Notes under the pieces: model-generated
Database searches by the model: none
What the model saw: the letters and a program-made list of their open reading frames with translations, nothing else
What the model was told of the DNA's origin: nothing
Part shown: positions 1 through 8,233 of the stretch, one piece after another
Layout: every line of letters begins with the position of its first letter
Position numbering within the stretch: position 1 is the stretch's first letter
Program-made: the position numbers and the translations under genes
Source of the DNA: Pricia antarctica
GTDB taxonomy: Bacteria > Bacteroidota > Bacteroidia > Flavobacteriales > Flavobacteriaceae
Length of the DNA: 64,000 nucleotides
Assembly (NCBI RefSeq): GCF_900101815.1
Contig: NZ_FNAO01000007.1
Location: 124,001 to 188,000 of the forward strand
Direction of reading: 5' to 3'

Positions 1-267
1 ATTCAGTTTGACGATATCCGTTTTATCAAGGCGGATAATGTATATTTAGAAGTAAATACAGTGGATAAGAAATTTTTGGTCCGCTCTCCATTAAAGGATT
101 ATTTGGAAAAGCTGCCCAAGAATAAATTTTATCGGGCCCATAAGTCCTATATCGTAAATGTAGACCATATCGATGCTATCAATTCGAGGGATATAATGAT
201 AAAAGATACGCTTATTCCGATATCCAAGGATTTCAAGGAGTTTATCATTTCCGCCATGAATTCATAA
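1..267 (+). CDS. LytTR-family response regulator, C-terminal fragment
   Basis: The reading frame is open from base 1, so the gene begins before the window and only its last 88 codons are present. The visible part is a LytTR DNA-binding domain. Hallmarks are the 'RFIKADNVYLEV' strand, the 'KDYLEKLP' helix and the 'FYRAHKSYIVNVDHI' segment, where the conserved R-H-S-Y-V/I-N pattern lies. Proteins of this family usually carry an N-terminal phosphoacceptor receiver domain, which would lie outside the window. A stem-loop with a T run follows at 315-348. The sensor kinase gene downstream, on the same strand, is a possible partner but is separated by about 500 bp, so the pairing is inference. Confidence 0.88.
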   Translation: MQFDDIRFIKADNVYLEVNTVDKKFLVRSPLKDYLEKLPKNKFYRAHKSYIVNVDHIDAINSRDIMIKDTLIPISKDFKEFIISAMNS

Positions 268-314
268 ACTCGTTGCAATAAAAGCGAAGACTATTTTTCA
301 AATAGTGTTCTCGT

Positions 315-348
315 AAAGGGCCATGTCTTGACGGATAAGGCCTTTTTT
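315..348 (+). terminator. Rho-independent terminator after the LytTR gene
   Basis: An AGGGCC / GGCCTT stem with one G-T pair and a 16-nt loop is followed directly by six T residues (343-348). It lies 48 bp after the stop codon of the regulator. The long loop makes this moderate rather than strong. Confidence 0.5.
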
Positions 349-668
349 AATTAAGGCGTTTATGGTACGTTCCTCTCGATAAACAAACCGTATTCGATAC
401 ATCGAGGTAGCTTACCTATCTTTACCACGAAAAAACACAGTTTCACAACATAGGCCAATGGAGTTTATTAGCCCCCTATTGGATTTGAAGAACAGCCCAA
501 AATGGTATACCAGTGTTCTGAAATCAAATGTAAATGCCTCTCGAGATCATTCGCCGTTTTGTTAACTATTTGTAAGTTAATAATTTAAAGGGAAAGAGAT
601 TGAAACTAATATCAGCTTGATTGGAAAAAGATTTTGACGAGATTTATCAAATTTGTCCGTTAAGGTTC

Positions 669-676
669 TATTTTTG
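669..676 (+). promoter_or_regulatory. Bacteroidota -7 box (TATTTTTG)
   Basis: This is a perfect match to TAnnTTTG upstream of the sensor kinase. A TTTG lies at 652-655, but the 13-bp gap is shorter than the usual 17-21 bp. Transcription would begin close to 681, giving an untranslated leader of roughly 90 nt if translation starts at 772. Confidence 0.4.
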
Positions 677-771
677 AGCTATAGATGCCAAACCTAACAA
701 TAGGCAGACAACAAAAATTAAGTAAAACTGCCGAATACCGCTACTTTTGGGTTTTTCCCCTGCTTACCGAT

Positions 772-2763
772 ATGATACAACTAAGAAGCAAGAAAACTTT
801 TTTTATTTGGCTCTTTTTCCTGGGTGCCCTTTTCAGTAGGGCGCAGCAAGAAGTGGAGACGAAAAGGAACACTTTTGTCGAATTCCAAGATTTCGAATCT
901 GCGGACGAACGCTTTAATTTCTTTTTCAATACGCCCAATAGGTATAGCGAAAATTCTACGTACGATTGGCTCGATACGGTAAACCTCTATCTCAACGACG
1001 CCATAAAAAATGGTGATACCGAACAGATCAGAAAATACGAGCTGTTACGTGCCCGAATTTATTTTGATCTTGGCGATTACGACAAGAGTCTGGCCATAGC
1101 CAAGGACCTCCACACCCATATAAAGGAATTCGATATCTATTTCAAATCCAAATTATTGGATCTGATGGACGATAATTATGGGCAATTGGCCATGTACCCC
1201 GAACAGGTAGATGTCAGAAACGAGATTCGTGAACTGGGTATTACCGACAATGTGGTCTTCTATGATATTTATTCCAATTTGGGAATGTATAGAAGGGCTA
1301 TGGAAGATTATATCGATAAGGTCAAAAGAACTATTGAGGAAAACGACTTTTATGCCCAAGCGAAATACTATAATTCGCTAGGAAATTTTTTAAGGTTAGA
1401 CGATTCGACGCCTACTGCCCTAACTAATTATAAAAAGGCCAAAAGTTTTATAACGGTTTTCTTGAACGATGCTACCCGCAAAAAAAACGAAAACGAATTG
1501 ATTCAGGCTAGCTTGTTGAACGGTCTGATCGACGGTAACATCGGCAAATGTCATCTTCAGTTAAAACAATATAAAGACGCCATACCGCATTTGGAAAGTG
1601 CCATCTCGATCATCAAGGAATTCGGCAACGGCACCCTTCCCGATGAAATAACCGAAAACAGTCTGGCCATCTCCGAGTGCTACCTGCAATTAGAAGATTA
1701 TGCCAAAGCTACCGACTACCTTAGCGATGACCTGAAAACGAGATCTACCGAGAACCTGCTTCGTAAAAATCGTCTGTTATCGATTTATTATGAAAAGACT
1801 GAAGATTATAAAAATGAGGCTATCTATCTGAGAAGAAACCATCGCATACGCGATTCGATTATCGGTTCCGAATCCCAACTGAGGAAACAACAATTGGCCA
1901 CGGTCATGCAAAAAGACCTTGAACTTTCGAGAAATTTGGTGGCGAAGCAGAAGCTTGACCTTGAAAAATCATATAAAGATATGAACGAACAAAGGCGTAC
2001 GAGCCAATTGGTATTAATCTCCTTCTTTTTTACGCTTTTGGGCTTCGCCGGCCTTGTTTATGCCTACCTCAAGAGTATCAAAAGCCAACGCTTGATCGCC
2101 GAGCAGAAATACATCATCGAGAACTCGTTGGTCGAAAAAGATTCCCTTTTAAAGGAAATTCACCACCGGGTGAAGAACAATCTACAGATGGTGTCGAGTC
2201 TATTAAGCCTGCAGACTAAAAATACGAGGAGCAAGGCCGCCATCGAGGCACTGGAGGAGGGCAAGAGCCGTGTAAAGGCCATGGCACTGATACATCAGAA
2301 ACTCTATCAGAACGAAGATCTTTCCGTAATCGAGATGCAAAGCTATATCGAGAGCCTGATCAACAGTGTTCAGTCCGTTTACCGAAAGGGCGGCCACAAT
2401 ATCGAGATTACCATCGATGCCGAAGGGGTGGAGCTCGATATCGACCGGGCGATTCCTTTTGGGCTTATCCTTAACGAACTGGTTTCAAACTCCTTCAAAT
2501 ATGCTTTTCCGGAAGATAACGATGCCGATAAAATTTCCATTCAGATTCGTAAGACCGACGATCAGGAGGGCTATTTCGAGTATTCCGATAATGGTATCGG
2601 TCTACCTGAAGACAACGATGAACACACCAATGCTTCCATGGGTATTCGCCTGATGAACCGCTTGGCGAACCAGCTTCAAACGACCTTGAATGTCGATAAC
2701 AATTTTGGTGGGGTTCGCTACTGGTTCAATTTTAAGTTGCCACCCGCTTCGAAACGCCCCTGA
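772..2763 (+). CDS. TPR-containing sensor histidine kinase, HisKA_2 type
   Basis: This is a membrane sensor kinase of about 663 residues. The start at 772 is preferred over the in-frame ATG at 685 because it opens directly with a signal peptide (basic residues, then FFIWLFFLGALFSRA). A periplasmic region of helical tetratricopeptide-like repeats spans roughly residues 40-380. It is followed by a coiled stretch, one membrane helix (about 410-434) and the kinase core. The core has the HisKA_2 motif EIHHRVKNNLQMVSSLLSLQ with His464/465, an N box NELVSNSFKYAF near 568 and a G box DNGIGLP near 606. HisKA_2 kinases with N-terminal TPRs are common in flavobacteria, usually with LytTR or receiver-only partners. 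The ligand cannot be inferred. The last 54 bp are repeated out of frame just after the stop codon. Confidence 0.9.
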   Translation: MIQLRSKKTFFIWLFFLGALFSRAQQEVETKRNTFVEFQDFESADERFNFFFNTPNRYSENSTYDWLDTVNLYLNDAIKNGDTEQIRKYELLRARIYFDLGDYDKSLAIAKDLHTHIKEFDIYFKSKLLDLMDDNYGQLAMYPEQVDVRNEIRELGITDNVVFYDIYSNLGMYRRAMEDYIDKVKRTIEENDFYAQAKYYNSLGNFLRLDDSTPTALTNYKKAKSFITVFLNDATRKKNENELIQASLLNGLIDGNIGKCHLQLKQYKDAIPHLESAISIIKEFGNGTLPDEITENSLAISECYLQLEDYAKATDYLSDDLKTRSTENLLRKNRLLSIYYEKTEDYKNEAIYLRRNHRIRDSIIGSESQLRKQQLATVMQKDLELSRNLVAKQKLDLEKSYKDMNEQRRTSQLVLISFFFTLLGFAGLVYAYLKSIKSQRLIAEQKYIIENSLVEKDSLLKEIHHRVKNNLQMVSSLLSLQTKNTRSKAAIEALEEGKSRVKAMALIHQKLYQNEDLSVIEMQSYIESLINSVQSVYRKGGHNIEITIDAEGVELDIDRAIPFGLILNELVSNSFKYAFPEDNDADKISIQIRKTDDQEGYFEYSDNGIGLPEDNDEHTNASMGIRLMNRLANQLQTTLNVDNNFGGVRYWFNFKLPPASKRP

Positions 2764-2813
2764 ACGTCGATAGCAATGTTGATGGGGTTCGCTACGGGTT
2801 TAATTTCATGTAA
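2686..2813 (+). repeat. Partial tandem duplication of the kinase 3' end
   Basis: Bases 2686-2739, coding LNVDNNFGGVRYWFNFKL, recur at 2760-2813 with 43 of 54 positions identical. The second copy would read LNVDSNVDGVRYGFNFM followed by TAA, but it lies 74 bp downstream, in a different frame from the gene, after the stop at 2761-2763. It looks like the relic of an older or duplicated C-terminus. Its last bases overlap the stop codon of the converging SDR gene. Confidence 0.8.
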
Positions 2814-3600
2814 TCTTCCGATTCGAAACCACCTTATGTAAAAGTGTGGGAAAAAATCGTTTCAAATACACCCCGAAAACTTCCTTTTGGCCCATATAGA
2901 CCTCAAGCTTTTTACGTTCGACGGCTTGGATTATCTTTTGCGCGGCGACCGCCACGGGAATTCCGTTCGCGATGGATTCGCTTTGTTCGTTTTTCGGACT
3001 GCCATCGCCCTTGAGCGCATTCTTCGCCACATTGGTGCGTACAAAACCGGGACAGACCAAGGTTACGTCAATATTATCTTTGGTATGTTCCATCCGCAGG
3101 GCATCGAAAAATCCGTGCAGCGCATGCTTTGCGGCACAATAACCGGAGCGTTGGGGCGAAGAAAACTTGCCCATCAAGCTGCTGATCGTGACGAAATGGC
3201 CTTTTTTACGTTTCACAAAATCGGGGAGTACTGCCTTTGAAAGAGCAACAGCGCCGAAAAAATCAACGTCCATAATCCTTTTGTAGACCTCCAGATCGGT
3301 ATCGATAATCAAAGAACGTTGGCTGATGCCCGCATTGTTGATCAATATATCGATACCCCCAAAAGCGGCTTGTGCGGCGATGGCTTTTTCAGATAGGGTA
3401 TCGAAATCCGAAACATCCAACGGAACAATCTTTACATTTTCGGGATGGGCACATTGCTTTTGGACCTTTTCGAGCGCATCCTTTTTTCTAGAGGATAAAA
3501 TCAATTTACAGTCTCGCTCGCTCAGGGCATAGGCCAAAGCCTCACCGATACCCGACGATGCGCCGGTAATCCATATTGTTTTGTTTTCAAGTGTTGCCAT
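2806..3600 (-). CDS. Short-chain dehydrogenase/reductase (SDR)
   Basis: A classical SDR oxidoreductase of about 264 residues. An NAD(P)-binding Rossmann fold opens with TGASSGIGEAL at residues 11-21. NNAGIS, the catalytic serine in TISSLMG and the YxxxK pair in SGYCAAKHAL follow in order, and the C-terminal PGFVRTN loop is present. The start at 3600 (MATLENK) is chosen because it places the glycine-rich motif at the usual distance; an upstream in-frame ATG at 3627 would add nine residues and overlap the menC promoter. The substrate cannot be read from the sequence. It resembles the cytosolic DltE/YqjQ-like group. The gene is divergent from menC with only 30 bp between start codons, and its end overlaps the kinase duplication. 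Confidence 0.88.
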   Translation of the reverse strand: MATLENKTIWITGASSGIGEALAYALSERDCKLILSSRKKDALEKVQKQCAHPENVKIVPLDVSDFDTLSEKAIAAQAAFGGIDILINNAGISQRSLIIDTDLEVYKRIMDVDFFGAVALSKAVLPDFVKRKKGHFVTISSLMGKFSSPQRSGYCAAKHALHGFFDALRMEHTKDNIDVTLVCPGFVRTNVAKNALKGDGSPKNEQSESIANGIPVAVAAQKIIQAVERKKLEVYMGQKEVFGVYLKRFFPTLLHKVVSNRKIT

Positions 3601-3622
3601 TCTTGAAATATACTTAAATTTG
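3594..3622 (+). promoter_or_regulatory. menC promoter (TTG-N18-TAAATTTG)
   Basis: TTG at 3594-3596 and a perfect -7 box TAAATTTG at 3615-3622 are separated by 18 bp, matching the flavobacterial consensus. The menC ATG follows only 8 bp after the box, so the mRNA leader would be a few nucleotides or absent. The -33 element lies inside the first codons of the divergent SDR gene. Confidence 0.55.
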
Positions 3623-3630
3623 GCCATTGC

Positions 3631-4683
3631 ATGAAAGCATCCTATAAAAAATATATCCTCGATTTTAAACGCCCCAGCGGAACTTCGCGTGGGCTGCTCC
3701 GCCAGAAGGAAACTTGGTTTTTGGTTTTGGAGGAAAACGGTAAAAAGGGCATTGGCGAATGTGGTCTTTTAAGGGGATTGAGTTTTGATGATGTCGACGG
3801 ATATGAGGAAAAACTTGCCTGGGCCTGCGCTAATATTGCCTTGGGACGCGATGCGCTTTGGGACGCCTTATCCGATTTTCCGAGCATTCAATTCGGGGTG
3901 GAGCAAGCTTTTTTATCCTTAAAATCCCAAAATCCTTTTATACTTTTTACATCCGATTTTTTGGAAAAAGGCCGTCCCATTCCCATAAACGGACTGATCT
4001 GGATGGGCGACGAAGAGTTTATGCACGAACAGATCCAACAAAAATTGGCGGAAGGCTTCCGTTGTATCAAAATAAAGATCGGGGCGATTGATTTCGAAAC
4101 CGAGGTTTCGTTGTTGGCATCCATCCGAAGAAAATATTCCAAAGAAGAGATTGAACTACGGGTCGACGCCAATGGCGCTTTTAATCCAATGAATGCGCTT
4201 GATAAGCTCCATATATTGGCGCAATACGATCTGCATTCCATAGAACAGCCCATCCGGCAAGGCAACCCCGAAGCCATGCGCCGTCTTTGCGAGGTCACAC
4301 CGATTCCGATTGCTTTGGACGAAGAATTGATCGGGGTAAGCAACGTAACGAAAAAGCAAACCCTGCTGCAAACCATCAAACCGCAGTACCTCATTCTTAA
4401 GCCAAGTTTTGTTGGGGGCTATCGGGGAAGCCGGGAATGGATCGATCTGGCCGAAAAACAAGCCATCGGATGGTGGATCACCAGTGCCCTTGAAAGTAAT
4501 GTCGGTTTGAACGCCATTGCCCAATGGACGTACACGTTACATAGTCAAATGCCTCAGGGATTGGGTACGGGAAGTCTGTATACCAATAATTTTGAAAGTC
4601 CGCTTGAAATAGAAAGTGGCCAATTGTTTTATAAAAAGGATAAATATTGGGAAACCGATTTAATCGATAAATTATGTATATAG
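3631..4683 (+). CDS. menC: o-Succinylbenzoate synthase
   Basis: An enolase-superfamily enzyme of 350 residues, assigned to dehydration of SHCHC to o-succinylbenzoate in menaquinone synthesis. The superfamily acid-base and metal ligands are visible in order: CIKIKIGA (KxK) near residue 145, RVDANGAF, SIEQPI, IALDEEL and the second lysine in LILKPSFVGG. The muconate-lactonizing or dipeptide epimerase families share this fold. The downstream menE and intervening CPBP gene, an arrangement seen in flavobacteria, favour MenC. The 3' end overlaps the CPBP gene by 10 bp, so menC-CPBP-menE and the next gene form one operon. No typical Shine-Dalgarno sequence precedes the start. Confidence 0.9.
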   Translation: MKASYKKYILDFKRPSGTSRGLLRQKETWFLVLEENGKKGIGECGLLRGLSFDDVDGYEEKLAWACANIALGRDALWDALSDFPSIQFGVEQAFLSLKSQNPFILFTSDFLEKGRPIPINGLIWMGDEEFMHEQIQQKLAEGFRCIKIKIGAIDFETEVSLLASIRRKYSKEEIELRVDANGAFNPMNALDKLHILAQYDLHSIEQPIRQGNPEAMRRLCEVTPIPIALDEELIGVSNVTKKQTLLQTIKPQYLILKPSFVGGYRGSREWIDLAEKQAIGWWITSALESNVGLNAIAQWTYTLHSQMPQGLGTGSLYTNNFESPLEIESGQLFYKKDKYWETDLIDKLCI

Positions 4684-5648
4684 CGCAGGCGTACAAGGGT
4701 TTAACTGAGTCATGGAGATATGTTGTGGGTATCTTGGCCGTATTCTTTTGTTGGCAAATTTTGGGCGGTGTTCCGTTAATTGCCGCTTTAGTGCTTAAAG
4801 CCGATTCAATATCGGTCTTGGCAAGCGGTGACCTTGGTGCGATGGCCAAGGTATTGGGAACAAATCCGTTTTTATTCTATATGTTGTTGATGTTTGCGAT
4901 CGGGCTGCTGTCGCTGTTCGTGTTTGTAAAATTTGTGCATAAGCAAAGTATTACACAATTGACGACCTCCAGAAAACGAATTGATTGGGGCAGAATAGCT
5001 TGGGCTTTTGGGTTATGGACGGTGATATCTACCCTTTTTATAATTATTGATATCCAACTTTCACCGGAAGATTATGTTTTCAACTTTAAACTGGAACCCT
5101 TTTTAGTTCTAGCGGTAATTGCGATAGTGATGATACCCATTCAGACCAGTATGGAAGAATATTATATGCGGGGCTATTTGATGCAAGGTTTGGGTGTAAT
5201 GGCCAAAAATAGATGGTTACCTTTACTGGTAACCTCGTTGCTTTTCGGACTGGCACATCTTTTCAATCCCGAGGTCGAAAAATTGGGGTATGGTATTTTG
5301 GTTTACTATATCGGTACCGGTTTTTTCCTAGGGATACTTACTTTGATGGATGAAGGTCTGGAACTCTCCCTTGGATTTCATGCGGCGAACAACCTCACCG
5401 CTGCACTTCTCGTAACTGCCGATTGGACGGCTTTTCAGACCGATTCCCTCTACCTTGATGTTTCGGAGCCCGTTTTCGGATGGGATGTTTTGATACCGGT
5501 TTTTGCAATTTATCCCATCCTATTATTTATCTTCTCGCGAAAATATAAATGGAACAACTGGAAAGAACGCTTAACCGGCAAAGTCCCCTCGAAAGAACTT
5601 TTTTTAGCAGAACATACCGATGAAACCACTTTACCGGAAAATCCATAG
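4674..5648 (+). CDS. CPBP family intramembrane metalloprotease
   Basis: A 324-residue multispanning membrane protein with the three CPBP (Abi/CAAX protease, PF02517) signatures. These are the glutamate pair with arginine in SMEEYYMRG (near residue 160), the histidine of FGLAHLFNP and the GFHAANN motif near 240. About eight hydrophobic segments are visible. The family includes prenyl-protein proteases and many bacterial members of unknown substrate. Its position between menC and menE, overlapping both (10 bp and 29 bp), indicates tight co-translation, but a role in quinone synthesis is not established. The hydrophilic C-terminal tail after about residue 300 is probably cytoplasmic. Confidence 0.88.
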   Translation: MYIAQAYKGLTESWRYVVGILAVFFCWQILGGVPLIAALVLKADSISVLASGDLGAMAKVLGTNPFLFYMLLMFAIGLLSLFVFVKFVHKQSITQLTTSRKRIDWGRIAWAFGLWTVISTLFIIIDIQLSPEDYVFNFKLEPFLVLAVIAIVMIPIQTSMEEYYMRGYLMQGLGVMAKNRWLPLLVTSLLFGLAHLFNPEVEKLGYGILVYYIGTGFFLGILTLMDEGLELSLGFHAANNLTAALLVTADWTAFQTDSLYLDVSEPVFGWDVLIPVFAIYPILLFIFSRKYKWNNWKERLTGKVPSKELFLAEHTDETTLPENP

Positions 5649-6828
5649 CCATTTTAAGTTGAATGGCATTTCGTTATCGCATGACGAACTCAAGGAAGTC
5701 GCCTACAGCTTGATTAAGGAAGGCGAAACTTTCGAGAAAGAAATCGGTGACTTTCTGCTGGATTGGTTAGATGATAGTCCGACTTTGCAAGTGCATTCTT
5801 CAGGCTCGACTGGTAAGCCCAAGCCTATTATGCTACAGAAACGGCATATGGTCAACTCCGCCCTGGCCACCGGTGAATTTTTCGGACTGCTTCCGGGCGA
5901 TACCGCTTTACTTTGCCTGCCCGCGACCTACATTGCGGGTAAGATGATGCTGGTCAGGGCGATGGTAATTGGGCTGGAGCTCGACTATGTAACCCCTTCT
6001 TCTAACCCGCTTGACGGCATACCCAACAAAACCTATACTTTTGGTGCGATGGTGCCGCTGCAGCTTGAAAATTCTTTGCATGACCTTGATCGGATTAATA
6101 TTTTAATTGTCGGGGGGGCACCGTTGTCCCGTAAAGTTCAATCCCAAGTTCAAGATAGAGCTCGCCCGCCGGAACGGCAGGGCCAAAAGGTCCAAATACA
6201 GGCGCAAGCACGATCTACGGAACAGGAACTAACGGCCAGAAACTTTTCCACCGCCATTTTTGAAACGTATGGGATGACAGAGACCATTACCCATATCGCA
6301 TTGAAAAAATTAAATTTCAGGCTGAGCGACCCTACAGGGCAAGGTCGAAGCACAGTCGATGCCCAAGTTCACAACCCCTCTTTCAAGACCTTGCCGAACG
6401 TAAGGCTATCGACTGATGAAAGAGGCTGTCTGGTCATAGTTGCGCCAACAATTACCGATGCTCCCGTTGTAACCAACGATGTAGTCGAACTGATTTCCAA
6501 AACAGAATTCAACTGGATAGGGCGGTTCGATAATGTCGTCAACTCCGGTGGTGTCAAGCTGTTTCCGGAACAGATCGAGGCTAAGTTGGCCACCGTTATC
6601 CCCTATCGTTTTTTTGTGGCTGGAATTCCCGATGAAGCATTGGGACAAAAACTGGTGTTGGTCATGGAAGGGGAAATTGAGGAAAAACAATTGTTTCAGG
6701 AAATCAAATTGCTAAAGCCTCTGAATAAATTTGAAGTGCCCAAAGAAATATTTACAGTTTCTGAATTCCAGCAGACCCAAAGTGGAAAAATTAAACGAGG
6801 CGAAACTCTGAAAACGATATTCCCATGA
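5620..6828 (+). CDS. menE: o-Succinylbenzoate-CoA ligase
   Basis: An ANL-superfamily adenylate-forming enzyme of 402 residues that would activate o-succinylbenzoate with CoA. It carries the phosphate-binding loop HSSGSTGKPKPI (near residue 60), the A5-type motif FETYGMTETITH, the WIGRFDNVVNSGG hinge motif and the C-terminal catalytic lysine region TQSGKIKRGE. It is shorter than many ANL ligases, as flavobacterial MenE proteins are. Two stretches do not fit the family: about 30 Gln/Arg-rich residues before FETYGMTET, and about 20 residues after IALKKLNF. They look like low-complexity insertions. It overlaps the CPBP gene by 29 bp and the peptidase gene by 4 bp. Confidence 0.9.
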   Translation: MKPLYRKIHSHFKLNGISLSHDELKEVAYSLIKEGETFEKEIGDFLLDWLDDSPTLQVHSSGSTGKPKPIMLQKRHMVNSALATGEFFGLLPGDTALLCLPATYIAGKMMLVRAMVIGLELDYVTPSSNPLDGIPNKTYTFGAMVPLQLENSLHDLDRINILIVGGAPLSRKVQSQVQDRARPPERQGQKVQIQAQARSTEQELTARNFSTAIFETYGMTETITHIALKKLNFRLSDPTGQGRSTVDAQVHNPSFKTLPNVRLSTDERGCLVIVAPTITDAPVVTNDVVELISKTEFNWIGRFDNVVNSGGVKLFPEQIEAKLATVIPYRFFVAGIPDEALGQKLVLVMEGEIEEKQLFQEIKLLKPLNKFEVPKEIFTVSEFQQTQSGKIKRGETLKTIFP

Positions 6829-8171
6829 AAAAAGCCATCCTTCTTAGCTGTCTTTCAATCGTTGTTTCCCTAAACGCCCAGCGAATTTTACCCGAAGTCG
6901 AACGGGCCAGGATAGTCGATGAAATCCTCGCCGATCGTTTTGATACGCTGTTACCTAAATTGATGGATGAAACGGACATCGATATGTGGGTAGTCATCTC
7001 CCGGGAATACAACGAAGACCCCGTTTTGCGGACTATGCTGCCCGCTACATGGCTCAATGCACGAAGAAGAACGATTCTTTTGTTTTACAGGAACGCGGAG
7101 AACAACACTTTCGAGAAACTGGCGGTGGCTAGGTACAACGTAGGCGATCAGATAAAATCGGCGTGGGACAAGGAGAAGGAGCCGGACCAGTGGAAACGCC
7201 TGATGCAGTTGATCGAAGTCCGTAATCCGAAGAAAATCGGATTGAATTTTTCTGAAGATTTCAAGATTGCCGATGGCCTTGACAAAACGGATTATGAGGC
7301 TTTTATGGATAGGCTTCCGAAAAAGTTACATAAAAATGTGGTTTCCGCCGAGCCTTTGGCCGTACGATGGATCGAGACCCGTACCGAACGTGAGATGATC
7401 ATATACAGTCAATTGGTCGATATTACACATGATATCATAGCTGAGGCCTTTTCCGAAAAAGTGATTACCCCGGGCATAACGACTACCAGTGAAGTCGAAT
7501 GGTGGATGCGACAAAAGGTGACGGATATGGGATTGAACACCTGGTTTCACCCAACGGTCGATGTGCAACGCAGCCATGACGCTGTTGTCGGGCATGGCTA
7601 TTCGTTTTCCAATCGCCCGGATGATACCGTGATACTGCCGGGAGATCTGGTACATTGTGATTTCGGTATTACCTATTTACGGCTGAATACCGATTGCCAA
7701 GAACTGGCCTACGTTTTGAAATCTGGCGAAGAAGAGGCTCCGGAATTTTTAAAGGAAGCATTGAAAGTTGGAAATACGGTGCAGGATTTCCTCACCCAAA
7801 ACATGAAAAAAGGACGTACCGGAAATGAAATCTTGGCAAATTCATTGCAAGAGGCAAAAGCGGCGGGGTTGCGACCCTCGATTTACACACATCCTTTGGG
7901 ATTATACGGCCATTCCGCCGGGACAACTATTGGTATGTGGGATTCCCAAGGCGGAGTGATGGCCGCCGATGGGGAAAGCTACCCTTTGAATGAGAATACC
8001 GTTTATGCCATTGAGCTGAATACCACCATAACCGTTAACGAATGGAAACGGGATATTCGCATCATGCTCGAAGAAGCGGGATTTTACGGAGCGGAAGGTT
8101 TCCGATACGTCAACGGCCGACAAAGGGAACTGCTTTTGATTCCCAGGATAAAATCACATCAGAAAAACTAA
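6825..8171 (+). CDS. Secreted M24-family metallopeptidase (Xaa-Pro aminopeptidase-like)
   Basis: A 448-residue protein with a cleavable signal peptide (MKKAILLSCLSIVVSLNAQ), so it acts in the periplasm or outside. The C-terminal half has the M24 'pita-bread' fold. Metal ligands are recognisable as the Asp of HCDFG, the Asp of LNTDCQE, the His of YTHPLGLYGH, the Glu of AIELNTT and the Glu of QRELLLIP near the end. The N-terminal half is the creatinase/prolidase-like domain. Exact specificity cannot be read; Xaa-Pro cleavage is the family norm. The start overlaps the menE stop by 4 bp (ATGA), so it is co-transcribed with the menaquinone genes, although a functional link is not obvious. Confidence 0.85.
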   Translation: MKKAILLSCLSIVVSLNAQRILPEVERARIVDEILADRFDTLLPKLMDETDIDMWVVISREYNEDPVLRTMLPATWLNARRRTILLFYRNAENNTFEKLAVARYNVGDQIKSAWDKEKEPDQWKRLMQLIEVRNPKKIGLNFSEDFKIADGLDKTDYEAFMDRLPKKLHKNVVSAEPLAVRWIETRTEREMIIYSQLVDITHDIIAEAFSEKVITPGITTTSEVEWWMRQKVTDMGLNTWFHPTVDVQRSHDAVVGHGYSFSNRPDDTVILPGDLVHCDFGITYLRLNTDCQELAYVLKSGEEEAPEFLKEALKVGNTVQDFLTQNMKKGRTGNEILANSLQEAKAAGLRPSIYTHPLGLYGHSAGTTIGMWDSQGGVMAADGESYPLNENTVYAIELNTTITVNEWKRDIRIMLEEAGFYGAEGFRYVNGRQRELLLIPRIKSHQKN

Positions 8172-8221
8172 AACCCTCAACTTAATCTTTCAATTCCATT
8201 TCAGTTGCGAATCCCTTGCAC

Positions 8222-8229
8222 TACTTTTG
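8222..8229 (+). promoter_or_regulatory. -7 box (TACTTTTG) abutting the MFS start codon
   Basis: A perfect TAnnTTTG match. A TTG at 8205-8207 gives a 14-bp gap, shorter than ideal. The ATG at 8234 follows after four bases, which predicts a leaderless transcript. Confidence 0.45.
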
Positions 8230-8233
8230 CCGG

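Larger units (their letters stand above)
268..771. other. Intergenic region, no gene seen
   Basis: About 500 bp lie between the LytTR gene and the most likely start of the sensor kinase. No convincing ORF is present on either strand. It holds a terminator-like hairpin (315-348), a weak imperfect hairpin around 372-407, and a -7 box at 669-676. An ATG at 685 is in frame with the kinase and would add 29 residues, but those residues look unlike a signal peptide. Confidence 0.6.

Noticed and set aside
372-407. Hairpin CCTCTCGAT / ATCGAGG upstream of the sensor kinase
   Set aside because: It is imperfect, with no T run and no link to a promoter element; too weak to list as a feature.
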